Shown in pieces: positions 46,923-56,759 of a stretch of DNA of 64,000 bases. Positions within the stretch are counted from its first letter, which is position 1. Each line of letters begins with the position of its first letter. Position numbers and translations under genes: made by a program. The stretch comes from Stieleria magnilauensis (lineage in GTDB: Bacteria; Planctomycetota; Planctomycetia; Pirellulales; Pirellulaceae): contig CP036432.1 in the NCBI GenBank assembly GCA_007753675.1, positions 6,608,394 to 6,672,393 of the forward strand. The letters run 5' to 3'. The notes under the pieces were generated by a model, which had not been told where the DNA came from, made no database searches, and saw only the letters and a list, made by a program, of their open reading frames with translations.

Positions 46923-49823
46923 ATGAACAGCAATATAGATTCGACCAACGTGAAAAACCCAACGCAATCCTGTTGCTCCTCTTCTTGCGGGTGCGAACCG
47001 AACGTCAGCCGGCGGCATGCCCTGAAAGTATTGGGCGCCGGTGCGACCGCTTCGACTCTGCCGGTCGGCGCGCAGGTCATGGCCGGACCTTTTGCGGCGG
47101 ACGATGTCGATGGTCATCTGATCCCCGCCGACAAGAAACTGACGCCCGAATGGGTCGCCTCGCTAACCCAACGCGGCCGGGCCGAGGTGTTCTCCGGTGA
47201 TCAACTCAAGTACGTCGGCATGCCGGTCGGCGGCATCGGCTGCGGGCAGCTTTACCTGGCCGGTGATGGCCGGCTCTGGCTGTGGGACATCTTCAAGTGC
47301 AACTACACTCGCGAAACCGGTCACGGCCAACGGATTGCGGCATTTACACTCGGTGGACACTACGCCCATCCGGTCGCGGCCGGCCAAGAGTACACCAAAC
47401 GCAATGGTGCCGACGTGGCCCAGGGATTCCTGATCCGTGTCAAAGCATCCGGCGAGTCAACGACCAGAACACTCGACCGAATGGGTTTTCCCGACGTGAC
47501 GTTCCGCGGGGAATATCCGATCGGCAAAGTGACTTACGCCGAGCAGGGGTTTCCTGTTGAGACCAAGCTTGAGGCGTTCAGCCCGTTCATTCCGCTGCGC
47601 ACCAAAGACTCGGCACTGCCGGCGACGGTGATGGCCTACACCGTGACGAACACTTCAAAGGCCTCCGTGGAAGTCGACCTCGGCAGTTGGATGCAGAACG
47701 CGACCTGTCCCTACACGACGGATGCCGCCCTCGGCCAGCGAAGGAATCGGGTCGTTCAAGCCGATGGCCGAGTCGCTGTGCTGAGCACGGTGGAACCGAC
47801 CACCGTCTCGCAGGGAAAACGTCGCGGTGCCGGGATCAAAGACAAACACGGATACGGATCCACCACGCTGACTTTGTTGCACGATGCAAGCGAAGCGGGA
47901 CTGACGGTCTCGGCCGCCGCTTCGCTGACTGATCCGGACAGCCCCGCCGGACTCTTTGACCAGGCCGCCGACCTCGCGCAGCAACAGGACGCCGTCCAAC
48001 CGCTCAACGAATGGCTCGTCGGTGGTTTGTTCGCCGCATTCCAATTGGCTCCCGGAGAATCGAGGACGGTGGAGTTTGCCATTACCTGGTATTTCCCCGA
48101 CTACAACGAAAAGGGTCCCCGCCGCAAACAGATGCTGGGGATCAGGAATTTCGCCAAGCTGCGCAGGCACTATGCGTCCTGGTTTGAATCGGCAGACGAC
48201 GTTGCCGATTACCTGTGCACGAACAAATCACGATTGCTCGATGGCACGCGCCAGTGGAACAAGACCTGGTATGACAGTACGTTGCCATATTGGTTACTCG
48301 ACCGTAGTTTCATTCCGCTCAATTGCATCGCCAGTCAAGCGTTTCATTGGTTCGACAGCGGCCGGCCCTACGCGTGGGAGGGTGTGGACTGCTGTCCGGG
48401 AACCTGCACGCACGTCTGGCACTATGCCCAAGCGTTGGGAAGGGTGTTCCCCGAACTGGAACGTGCCTTTCGCGAGAAGGTGGACTTCAAAGCCGGCGTC
48501 GGGTTTCATCCCCAATCCGGCATCATCGGGCATCGTGGCGAGATTCATGCCACTCCTGCGACCGATGGTCAAGCCGGCTCGATCCTGCGGGCCTTTCGCG
48601 AACATCAGATGTCGGCCGACAGTTCCTTCCTGAAACGAATCTGGCCCAACGTCAAAAAGGCGGTCGAGTTCTTGATCCGCGAAGACGCCGATGGCAACGG
48701 ACTGCTGGAAGGCAAACAGCCACACACGCTCGACGCGTCATGGTACGGGCCGATGGGCTGGCTGAGTGGAATGTACCTTGCCGCGTTGGCGGCCGGCGAA
48801 GCGATGGCGATCGAGATGGGCGACACGGATTTTGCGATGCAGTGCCGCACGCTGATCGACCGAGGCTCCGAGAAGATCGTCGCGGAGTTATTCGACGGCG
48901 AGTACTTCATTCACAAACCCGATCCAGCCGTCCGCGCCCTCAACTCCAACAAGGGCTGCCACATCGATCAAGTACTCGGCCAGGCCTGGATGAAGCAGGT
49001 GGGCTTGGGGAGAGTGATTCCGAAGCGAGAAACGGTTTCTGCACTTCAGAGTCTGTGGAAATACAACTTCGCCCCCGACGCTGGGCAGTATGCGCTCGAT
49101 CACGTTCAAATCGAACAGGCGTTCCGATGGTATGCGATGCCGGGAGAAGCCGGTTTGGTGATGTGTACCTGGCCCAAGGGCGGTGCAACCGAGGCGATCC
49201 CCGGAGACCGACTGCGTTCGGAAGAGAACCCGCCGGTTTATACCGGACCGGGCGGCTACTTCAACGAATGCATGAACGGCTTTGAGTACCAAGTGGCCGC
49301 CCACATGGTCTACGAAGCAGAGCCTGGAGACCCGCTGGTCGAAAAGGGATTGGCCATCGCCAAGGCGGTGCATGAACGCTACGGAGCGGACAAGCGGAAT
49401 CCCTACAACGAGATCGAATGCAGTGATCACTACGCCCGATCGATGGCCAGTTATGGCGTGTTCCTGGCCGCTTGCGGGTTTGAATACCACGGCCCCAAGG
49501 GACGCATCGGGTTTGCACCACGCGTGTCGCCGGACAACTTCAAGGCTCCCTTCATCACCGCCGAGGGCTGGGGAAGCTTCAGCCAGAACGTGGCGGACGG
49601 TCAGCAATCCGTTTCGATTGGGATGCACCACGGCAAGCTCGCGCTGAACGAATTCGTCGTGGACCAAGTCGAGAACACAGGCGTCAGTCGTGCAGTCGTC
49701 GTGGTGGACGGGAACGAGATTCCGGTGAAATTTCAAACTCAGCAAGGCCGTTCTGTTGTCCGCTTTCTCAATGGCATTGAGCTGCTGGCGGGACAGACAA
49801 TGAGTGTGCGTTGGACTACATGA
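46923..49823 (+). CDS. GH116 glycoside hydrolase (glucosylceramidase-like), exported
   Basis: A 966-aa protein of GH116, the family of human GBA2 and bacterial beta-glucosidases/xylosidases. The N-terminus has a Cys-rich stretch (SCCSSSCGCEPN) and a Tat-like signal (SRRHALKVLGAGATAS), so it is probably exported folded. The N-terminal domain (about 85-400) begins GMPVGGIGCGQLYLAGDGRL; the catalytic domain (about 470-930) has E486 in YAWEGVDCC (aligned with the nucleophile) and D604 in HTLDASWYG (aligned with the acid/base), by analogy with TxGH116. NEIECSDHYARSMASYG and GFAPR close the barrel. Length is normal. It is the first of two tandem paralogues; the second has a nonsense codon. Substrate uncertain. 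Confidence 0.88.
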   Translation: MNSNIDSTNVKNPTQSCCSSSCGCEPNVSRRHALKVLGAGATASTLPVGAQVMAGPFAADDVDGHLIPADKKLTPEWVASLTQRGRAEVFSGDQLKYVGMPVGGIGCGQLYLAGDGRLWLWDIFKCNYTRETGHGQRIAAFTLGGHYAHPVAAGQEYTKRNGADVAQGFLIRVKASGESTTRTLDRMGFPDVTFRGEYPIGKVTYAEQGFPVETKLEAFSPFIPLRTKDSALPATVMAYTVTNTSKASVEVDLGSWMQNATCPYTTDAALGQRRNRVVQADGRVAVLSTVEPTTVSQGKRRGAGIKDKHGYGSTTLTLLHDASEAGLTVSAAASLTDPDSPAGLFDQAADLAQQQDAVQPLNEWLVGGLFAAFQLAPGESRTVEFAITWYFPDYNEKGPRRKQMLGIRNFAKLRRHYASWFESADDVADYLCTNKSRLLDGTRQWNKTWYDSTLPYWLLDRSFIPLNCIASQAFHWFDSGRPYAWEGVDCCPGTCTHVWHYAQALGRVFPELERAFREKVDFKAGVGFHPQSGIIGHRGEIHATPATDGQAGSILRAFREHQMSADSSFLKRIWPNVKKAVEFLIREDADGNGLLEGKQPHTLDASWYGPMGWLSGMYLAALAAGEAMAIEMGDTDFAMQCRTLIDRGSEKIVAELFDGEYFIHKPDPAVRALNSNKGCHIDQVLGQAWMKQVGLGRVIPKRETVSALQSLWKYNFAPDAGQYALDHVQIEQAFRWYAMPGEAGLVMCTWPKGGATEAIPGDRLRSEENPPVYTGPGGYFNECMNGFEYQVAAHMVYEAEPGDPLVEKGLAIAKAVHERYGADKRNPYNEIECSDHYARSMASYGVFLAACGFEYHGPKGRIGFAPRVSPDNFKAPFITAEGWGSFSQNVADGQQSVSIGMHHGKLALNEFVVDQVENTGVSRAVVVVDGNEIPVKFQTQQGRSVVRFLNGIELLAGQTMSVRWTT

Positions 49824-49884
49824 TGGACACCTTACATGTGACAATACCTCAACCCACAACGTGCCCATCCAACCGGGAACAAAC

Positions 49885-52800
49885 ATGAACAAGAAATCCG
49901 CCCCCTTGAGCAACACCTGTTGCGGTGGCACCCGTTCCTGCAGTCCGGCCGCGACAGGGCGGCGCGCTTTCATGAAAGCCTCTGGGCTGACGGCCGCGAT
50001 GCTGGCGGCCGGGCGGATGAATGTCATGGCGGGGCCGTTTGCCAACGAAGACTTTGAGCACATCATTCCCTCGGACAAGAAGCTCAGCAAAGAGTGGATC
50101 GAAAGTCTCTACGCCCGGGGTGAACCGCTCAGCGCGACCGGCGACGAGTTGAAATTCATCGGCATGCCCATCAACGGCATCTGCACCGGCCAAGTTTATC
50201 TGGCAGGTGACGGCCGCCTCTGGTACTGGAATCTGGACGGAAACAGAGACGCCAAGCAGATCGGGAAGGGTCCCCGGTTCACCGATCCGGACACCCTGCA
50301 TTCCCCCATGGATCAAGGCTTCGCGTTGCAGGTCAACTCCGGCGGCAAAACGCAAACCTTGACGCTTGATTCCAACGGCTTTGAGGAAGTGGTCTTTACC
50401 AACCAGTATCCGATGGCACAGGTGACGTATGCCGACGCGGCGTGTCCCGTGCGTGTCACCCTGGAATCCTACACACCGTTCATCCCACTCAACCGCGACG
50501 ATTCCAGCTATCCCGTGATCGTGATGCGCTACACGATCCAGAACACTTCGGATCAGGTCCAGCAGACGGCGATTGCGGGTTGGGTTGAGAACTTCTCAAA
50601 TTTCCGGAGCGGACGGGGAAAGAACGGAATCCGGATGAGTCGGTATCGCCATGGCGATGGACTGTCCGCGGTGGAGTGCTGGGTGAAACCGGCCGTCGAA
50701 GATTGTCGTCCCGAACAATCCGTCGTGTTCGCTGATTTTGAGACAGGCGATTACGGCGACTGGAAAGTAGAAGGAGAAGCCTTTGGTGATGCGCCGGCGT
50801 CGGGCGCGCGGACGATTCAGAAACTGTCCGGATTCAAGGGGAAGGGCCTGGTGAATTCCTGGACCGGAAGCGACGAGCCCCAGGGAAAACTGATCTCACC
50901 CGAGTTCACGATCGAAAAGCCCTACATCAATTTCCTGATCGCCGGCGGACGGGACGAGAAGAAATTGAACATTAGCATGTGGGTCGATGGAAAGAAGGTC
51001 CGGTCCGTCGGAGGCGATCAGTCCGACGCCATGGCATGGGCCAGCTGGAATGTCGCCGAACTCTCCGGCCAGCAGGCCCACCTCGAAATACTCGATGCAT
51101 CGTCCGGCGGATGGGGACACATCGACATCGACCACATCGTGTTTTCGACCCATCCTCCGAAACAACCATCCGAATCCACTTTGGATCGGGCGGCGGATTT
51201 CGGCGCGGTCGCGTTGGGGTTGCTCGGCGAAGAGAAGCCGGACATCGTGGACATCGAGAGGTCGCAGCCGGGCGCCTTGGGTCTGTTTGCCTCCGAGCGA
51301 CCAAACGCGGAACCGGACGCGGTTCACCAACGACCGCTTCGTGAACGGGGATTTGCCTCCATCGGACGACAGCTGACGCTCCAACCCGGCGAGGAAGCAA
51401 CCGTTTCCTTCGCGCTGTCCTGGCGATTTCCCAATGCAAACTACGTCACGTCGTTCGGACGCAAACCTGGCGCCCACGACATCAATTTTTATTCGACCTT
51501 GTGGCCGACCGCGATCGATGCCGCAGCCGCCGTGGCCGCTCGGGAAACGGAACTGCACGGGACGACTCGGACTTGGGTCGACACCTGGTACGATTCGACG
51601 TTGCCCCATTGGCTGCTGGAACGGACGTTTGTCACGCTCAATTGCATGCAGACCCAGTTGGCCGAACGCTTGGCCCTGCAGGACGGCATGTACAACCTGG
51701 ACGAAGGCGTGAATTGCTGTCCGGGAAACTGCACGCACGTCTGGCAATACGCCCAAGGGTTGGCGCGGGTCTTTCCGGTCATCGAACGCGAATGCCGCGA
51801 CAAGGTGGAATACGGCAAGGGGTTCAGACCGAACGATGGTTCGATCAACTTCCGCCATTCCATCGCCCCGTTTCACGATGCCATCGACGGTCAGTGCGGC
51901 ACCATTCTTCGCGTCCTGCGCGAGAGCCAGATGACCACAGACTAACGCTTCCTGGAAAGCATTTGGGATCGCACCCGGCTTTCCATGGATTACGTGATTC
52001 GCAAATGGGACCCCGATGGCGATGGGCTGTTGGCGGGCGCCCAGCACAACACGCTGGACGAGCCCTGGTTTGGGCAGGTGCATTGGCTGATCAATCTGTA
52101 CCACGCCGCGCTCAAGGCATCCGCAGTGATGGCGCGACGAATGAAGCAACCTGGGGTCGCCGAGCGCTATGAGAGAATGGTCGCCAAAGGCACTCCGAAA
52201 ATGGTCGAGATGCTCTGGAACGAGCAGTACGGCCACTTCATCCACAAGCCCGGTCCGGGCGAAGAGGAGAAGCACGGTTCGGTCAACGGCTGCCACATCG
52301 ATCAGGTTCTCGGCGAGTTTTGGCTCTTGAACCTGGGCCTGGACCGCGTGCTGCCGCAAGACAAGATCCGCCGAACGTTGGAATCACTCTGGACGTTTAA
52401 CTTTTCACCCAACGTGGGCGATTTCAGAAAAGTCATGACCGATGGGCGGTGGTACGCGGTCGAAGGCAACGCGGGCTTGGTCATGTGTTCGTTTCCGCAT
52501 GGAAAGATCGAACCCAAGAGCGGCAAGAAAAACTACGCGGGTTATTTGAATGAATGCATGACGGGCTTTGAATGGCAGGTCGCCGCGCACATGATCTGGG
52601 AAGGCTTGGTCGAAAAGGGCCTCGCGATCGGCAAGGCGATTTACGACCGTTATCTGCCGAAAGACCGCAACCCGTACAACGAAATCGAATGCAGCGACCA
52701 CTATGCCCGCGCGATGTCGAGCTACAGTGCCTTCATGGCCGTCTGTGGGTTCCGTTACGACGGCCCCGAGGGCAAACTCGCCTTCGGACCTCGCATGCAG

Positions 52801-53091
52801 CAAGACAACTTCCGTGCCGCCTTCATCACCGCCGAGGGCTGGGGCAGCTTCCAGCAAACCGCCGACCGAGGCAATCAAACAGGATCGATCGAACTGCGAT
52901 ACGGACAGCTTGATCTGAAGGAATTGGCGTTCGATCGGGTCGACCGAACCGCGGCCGGCCGGGCCGAAGTCACACTCGACGAACAGCCAATGGCCGCTCG
53001 CTTTCAGGCTGAGCCGGGACGGTACGTCGTGCGTTTCCCCGATGGTTTCCACATGAAAGCAGGCCAACACCTCCGCGTTCGCTTTCTCTAG
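49885..53091 (+). pseudogene. Second GH116 glycoside hydrolase, interrupted by an in-frame stop
   Basis: The frame from ATG 49885 (CGGGAA upstream) to 53091 would encode a full GH116, but codon 687 is TAA (51943-51945), giving MTTD-stop-RFLESIWD where the paralogue reads MSADSSFLKRIWP. The coding sense continues in the same frame past the stop, so it is a single nonsense change rather than a frameshift. The nucleophile (E607 in LDEGVNCC) lies before the stop and the acid/base (about D725 in LDEPWFG) after it, so the truncated product would lack catalytic function. Residues about 282-430 hold an inserted beta-sandwich domain not in the first paralogue. The N-terminus is again Cys-rich and twin-arginine-like (ATGRRAFMKASGLTAAML). 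Sequencing error or stop readthrough would be the alternatives. Confidence 0.88.
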
Positions 53092-53156
53092 TGCTCTGGT
53101 TCTCGAGTGCTCTGGCTAGACTCCCCCCCGGTTTGCTAGTTTCGTTAAGGTGCAGG

Positions 53157-53287
53157 TAACGGTGTGAAGCATTTTTAGCGGTAGGGCGCGAGCCCTCCGG
53201 TGTTTCGGTAGCGATGAGGGACCGGAGGGCTTGCGCCCTGCCGCTAACACCTCGTAAAACGCAGGAACTAAATGCTTCACAGCGTTA
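53157..53287. mobile_element. 131-bp MITE-like element, family A copy 2, with near-perfect 9-bp target duplication
   Basis: Ends TAACGGTGTGAA (left) and TTCACAGCGTTA (right) are inverted repeats with one mismatch. The flanks are AGGTGCAGG (53148-53156) and AGGTGCAGT (53288-53296), eight of nine identical, so a 9-bp target duplication is supported. Length is exactly that of copy 1 (605-735). Interior: GGTAGGGCGCGAGCCCTCCG and its partner GGAGGGCTTGCGCCC. Confidence 0.85.
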
Positions 53288-53372
53288 AGGTGCAGTGTTG
53301 CAGGACGCACCCGTGCGGCGGTTTCGCGCGGACCGGAGGAGGAACCCATGCCGCCGAGGAGAGAAGCACGAA

Positions 53373-53615
53373 GTGTTTCAATTGCCGGTGCGGGGCGGTC
53401 AGGTTTGGCGTGACTTCGCGAGATCGGTCTACCATGCCAGAACCGACGCAGAACTACTGGCGCTCGATCCGTTCAACCAGACGATCGCTCACACGCACAA
53501 GAAAACCGCCGAGGCGAGAGCGATGTACGAGTCGCACAAACGCATGATCGAGGGTCTGCGCCAAGCGTCTCTGCCGGTCGTCCGAGCGGCACGGAAATTG
53601 CCTACGAATCGGTAG
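53373..53615 (+). CDS. Possible small protein of unknown function
   Basis: An 80-codon frame starting at a GTG with AGGAG eleven bases upstream. The product (FQLPVRGGQVWRDFARSVYH then ARTDAELLALDPFNQTIAHT, ending RKLPTNR) has a normal amino-acid mix, two probable helices and a Lys/Arg-rich tail, but no recognised family. It follows the inserted family A element and precedes the acidic secreted protein. It may equally be the remains of a gene. A longer frame from 53295 has an Arg/Cys-rich extension that looks non-coding. Confidence 0.35.
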   Translation: MFQLPVRGGQVWRDFARSVYHARTDAELLALDPFNQTIAHTHKKTAEARAMYESHKRMIEGLRQASLPVVRAARKLPTNR

Positions 53616-53941
53616 CTTTCCGACGGTAGCATCCAGCTCTTTCTCAAAGCTTCTACCAGCTTTTCCGTTGTTCAGGTCACGTTTCGCCAAACAGCGATCA
53701 CTGTTTGATCAACGGTCAACTTGACCGCCTCTCCATCACGATTGTCGCCAAACGACGTTTGCCAGCGGCTGCGCAACGAACAGCCCTTCGGTGCGTCATG
53801 GATTGACATGCCCCGGAAATCGCGGCGTTTTTGACGCTGCGTCGGCGTGATGCCGTCTGTTTTGGCATTCACTTTGCATCATCTCCTGCTATCGGAATTG
53901 CAGCGGGCGATTCCATTTCCATACTCGAAAAGGAGACCAAA
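53616..53941. other. Intergenic region upstream of the acidic secreted protein
   Basis: No gene is called in these 326 bases: a 67-codon minus-strand frame at 53672-53872 is Arg/Lys-rich and without support. The stretch should hold the promoter of the gene at 53942, whose ribosome binding site AAAGGAG lies at about 53929-53935. Confidence 0.4.
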
Positions 53942-55021
53942 ATGACTACCACCAAGAAACGCATGCTCTTTTCTGCCACACTTGCCGCCGCCTTTGCGAT
54001 CCCTGTCGCAGGCGCCCGCGCCGATGAATTCGGTAGCAATACACCGTACTACGAAGACGACGCATGGTACGACGTCAGCGAGTGGTTTGACGGCAACGAC
54101 TACAACCCCACCGATGAAGCGATCGGCCGCTGGGATGATGAGGTTTTCGACTTCGCCGACAACGCAACCAGCACTGACTCGGACAACGACCGCGGTCTGT
54201 TCTACGGTGACTACGGTTACAACAACGACTCCGAGTCAGAATCCGATTGGTTCTACGACTACTACGACGACGGGTACAGCTACTGGGGCAACCGATACTT
54301 CTCCAACTATTACGACACCAACGATGATGGCCTGTACGACGCGTACGCCTCGTTCATTGACACCGACGGTGACGGGTTCTACGAGGAGTTCAACTACTAC
54401 GCATTTGAGTCACAGTCCGAGGGCCAAGACAACTCGAAAGAGCAGGCCAAGAATCAGCAAAAGGAATTGGAATCGCAGAAGCTGAGCGTGTCGGGCAACG
54501 TCGAAGAAACCAAGACGGTGCAGGTGCGAGACCGCGAGCACCTGGTTGCGATGATCAATACCAAGCAAGGAAATTCACTTGCCGTTGACCTTGGACCGAC
54601 CCAAAAAGAAACCTCCGTCCAGAAAGGCGACCAGTTGACCGCGTCCGGTCATCGATTGAAGGTCGGCGACAAGTCGATTCTGGTGGCCAGTGATGCGTCA
54701 ACGAAAAATGGCAGCGTGCAGATCGATCGCCACGGTAAAAAGTATGAGGGAACGATCGAGAAAACGAAGACCATCGACATTCGCGGCGTCGAGCACACGT
54801 TGGCCAAGGTCAAAACGGCTGACGGAAAATCGATGATGGTAGACTTGGGACCCGCCCAAAACCGCCAGGCGAAACTGACCGATGGTGAGGAAATCACGGT
54901 ACAAGGCGTCCCCCTGAAGGTGAACGATCGAGTCGTCTTGATGGCCCGAAAGATAACGCAGGATGGCAAATCGACCGAGATCGATCGACAGATGCCCGAC
55001 TCCAGTGCCAGCACCAGCTGA
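53942..55021 (+). CDS. Acidic secreted protein with duplicated C-terminal module
   Basis: A 359-aa exported protein; ATG 53942 follows AAAGGAG, and the signal peptide is MTTTKKRMLFSATLAAAFAI. Residues about 30-190 are extremely rich in Asp, Tyr, Trp, Ser and Asn (DDAWYDVSEWFDGNDYNPTD; DTNDDGLYDAYASFIDTDGD), including DxDxDG-like loops that could bind calcium. Residues about 210-340 hold two tandem copies of a roughly 75-residue module (TVQVRDREHLVAMINTKQGN ... VDLGPTQKE; TIDIRGVEHTLAKVKTADGK ... VDLGPAQNR). The N-terminal part is paralogous to the gene at the left edge of the window. No named family; a cell-surface or matrix role is inferred. Confidence 0.85.
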   Translation: MTTTKKRMLFSATLAAAFAIPVAGARADEFGSNTPYYEDDAWYDVSEWFDGNDYNPTDEAIGRWDDEVFDFADNATSTDSDNDRGLFYGDYGYNNDSESESDWFYDYYDDGYSYWGNRYFSNYYDTNDDGLYDAYASFIDTDGDGFYEEFNYYAFESQSEGQDNSKEQAKNQQKELESQKLSVSGNVEETKTVQVRDREHLVAMINTKQGNSLAVDLGPTQKETSVQKGDQLTASGHRLKVGDKSILVASDASTKNGSVQIDRHGKKYEGTIEKTKTIDIRGVEHTLAKVKTADGKSMMVDLGPAQNRQAKLTDGEEITVQGVPLKVNDRVVLMARKITQDGKSTEIDRQMPDSSASTS

Positions 55022-55297
55022 TCTGGAACCCTTTGACGAGCGTCCGCTTCGAATCGCATGCGGTGACTCCCGTCACTCGACTTGAAGCCACTTGGATGTA
55101 GGACGTGAACTCAATAAGTGACGCCGTTCGTTCCCGCCGTTCCCGCGAAAGTAGCTTTCTTTCGCAATGCTTGTGGAGCAAACGGCGACGACAGAATCGA
55201 ACTGGATCGTGACGAAAAAACGACGCGATCCAGTTCGTTGTTTTAAGTTTGCGAATCGATTTTTTCTCTACCGAATTCCACCTACCGAACCGGGCCG

Positions 55298-56149
55298 ATG
55301 GCAACTGATCTCTTCGTCGCGATTGTGGTGATGTCCGTTGCCTCACTCGCAATCGGCTTGCTGGCAGGTCTGTACGTCTACTCAGACAAAGGGCAACGGA
55401 CGACCGCAAGTCTCGCGATCGCGGTCCTGGCGACCGTGATGTTTCTTTTCTATGCTTCGGGGCAATTGTTCTGGGCACGGTTTGTCTCTTCGTCGGCGGC
55501 CATCATCTACACGAACCTCGCCGCCATCTTTGCGGCCTTGGCAGCCGGATGGGCTTGGCGATTGCCGAACATGACCGTTTGGCGGCGGATGATCATGTCG
55601 GTCCTACTCGCTGCCGGCTCGCTGGCCGCGATCACCTGGCCGCTTTTGTCGATCGCGCTGCGACCGCCACCGGTTGGCGGCGATCGCTGGAACAACGGAG
55701 TCGCGATGCAAACCTCTTGGGCGACTTGCAGCCCGGCTGCCGCGGCAACGTTGTTTCGGGCGGAGAGGATCGATGTGAGCGAGTCCGAAATGATTCCGCT
55801 GTGCTTGACCGATTCCAGTGGTACACCGACGCTGGGTCTGTACCGCGGCGTGAAGCTGATCGCCGAGAAGAACGGACGTGAACTGGAAATCGTCGATGGC
55901 ACGATCGATGACCTGCTGAACGACGACGACTGGCCGGTCTTGCTGGCCGTCGAATTGCCCTACGGCGTCGATGATCGTCGCTACGTCGAACAATGGGGCT
56001 GGATTCCCGGGATGGGCCATTCGGTGGTGGCACTCGGCCGTGCGCCGACCGGCGGACTGTTGATCGGCGACCCCTCGGTGGGACTCGAACAATGGTCCGA
56101 GGCCGACTTGGACGTGCTCTGGCACGGTGCCGGCCTACGTGTCAAATGA
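55298..56149 (+). CDS. Membrane protein with a C39-like cysteine peptidase domain
   Basis: A 283-aa protein. Four hydrophobic segments (about 6-28, 38-58, 64-84 and 96-118) precede a soluble domain with a papain-like C39-type layout: nucleophile region MQTSWATCSPAAAATLF (Cys at about 146), the His in IPGMGHSVVALG and the Asp in LLIGDPSVG. C39 peptidases cut after double-glycine leaders of exported peptides or act in peptide processing. The N-terminal helices differ from those of ABC-fused C39 proteins, so the substrate is unknown. No ribosome binding site is clear. It is convergent with the ECF sigma factor gene. Confidence 0.75.
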   Translation: MATDLFVAIVVMSVASLAIGLLAGLYVYSDKGQRTTASLAIAVLATVMFLFYASGQLFWARFVSSSAAIIYTNLAAIFAALAAGWAWRLPNMTVWRRMIMSVLLAAGSLAAITWPLLSIALRPPPVGGDRWNNGVAMQTSWATCSPAAAATLFRAERIDVSESEMIPLCLTDSSGTPTLGLYRGVKLIAEKNGRELEIVDGTIDDLLNDDDWPVLLAVELPYGVDDRRYVEQWGWIPGMGHSVVALGRAPTGGLLIGDPSVGLEQWSEADLDVLWHGAGLRVK

Positions 56150-56164
56150 GCCCCTCGAGACACG

Positions 56165-56749
56165 CTAATCAACGAGCCCGCGAATCTCCTCGCGAATCCT
56201 ACGTGTCAGCCGACTTTTGGCCAGCAAGACGACGTTGACGGACACTCCCAATTCCTCGGCCACCGCGTTCGCATTCCTGCCTTCGACCGCATGTTTTTGG
56301 AACGCTTCCCATGTGCTCGTCTTCACTTCGTTTCTGACAATGCTCGCTGCGTGACGAAATACGGACTGGTCGTGTTGTCTGTCGAACTCCACCGAGAGTT
56401 GACTGTTCGGGTCGGCAAGCTGTTCGATCTGGTCGGTGAGTTTGTCATACTGTCCAGCCACGAGCGGTGTCTTTTGGACGCGCCGCATGGCGTACCGCAA
56501 TTGATTCAAGACGATCCCTCGCAAGAACGCGCGAAAAGACCCCGTCCTTTGTCGCTGAAATGTCGGCAGCTCCCGGACGAGCACCATCAGCACCTCTTGC
56601 ACGATATCTTCCGCTTGACTGACCAGTAAAGGATATGTCGAGATGCGTTGATACATGAACGGCCGATAAATCTCCAGCAGCCGTTGCCAGTCGTCGTCGG
56701 TCCCCTCATCGGCGATCCGCTTCAGCAGGCTGATTGAAGTTTCTTGCAT
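56165..56749 (-). CDS. ECF sigma factor (planctomycete type)
   Basis: A 194-aa sigma-70 family protein. Start ATG 56749 (MQETSISLLKRIADEGTDDD) has CGGAA upstream; the longer frame to 56818 overlaps the kinase gene. Region 2 is QAEDIVQEVLMVLVRELPTF followed by SFRAFLRGIVLNQLRYAMRR; region 4 is the helix-turn-helix AFQKHAVEGRNANAVAEELG then VSVNVVLLAKSRLTRRIREE. It should direct RNA polymerase to a specific promoter set. No anti-sigma gene is evident; it is the last gene after a Ser/Thr kinase on the same strand, ten bases beyond its stop. In many planctomycetes such sigma factors are controlled by the adjacent kinase. Confidence 0.88.
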   Translation of the reverse strand: MQETSISLLKRIADEGTDDDWQRLLEIYRPFMYQRISTYPLLVSQAEDIVQEVLMVLVRELPTFQRQRTGSFRAFLRGIVLNQLRYAMRRVQKTPLVAGQYDKLTDQIEQLADPNSQLSVEFDRQHDQSVFRHAASIVRNEVKTSTWEAFQKHAVEGRNANAVAEELGVSVNVVLLAKSRLTRRIREEIRGLVD

Positions 56750-56759
56750 CGTTCCGCTA

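Noticed and set aside
48888-52359. Long minus-strand frames of 400 and 487 codons opposite the GH116 genes
   Set aside because: They mirror the codon pattern of the GH116 genes and show no recognisable motif; high GC content readily gives such shadows.
51985-53091. A separate GH116-like gene starting after the stop at 51945
   Set aside because: It is in the same frame as the upstream part, begins mid-domain and has no ribosome binding site, so it is the rest of one broken gene.
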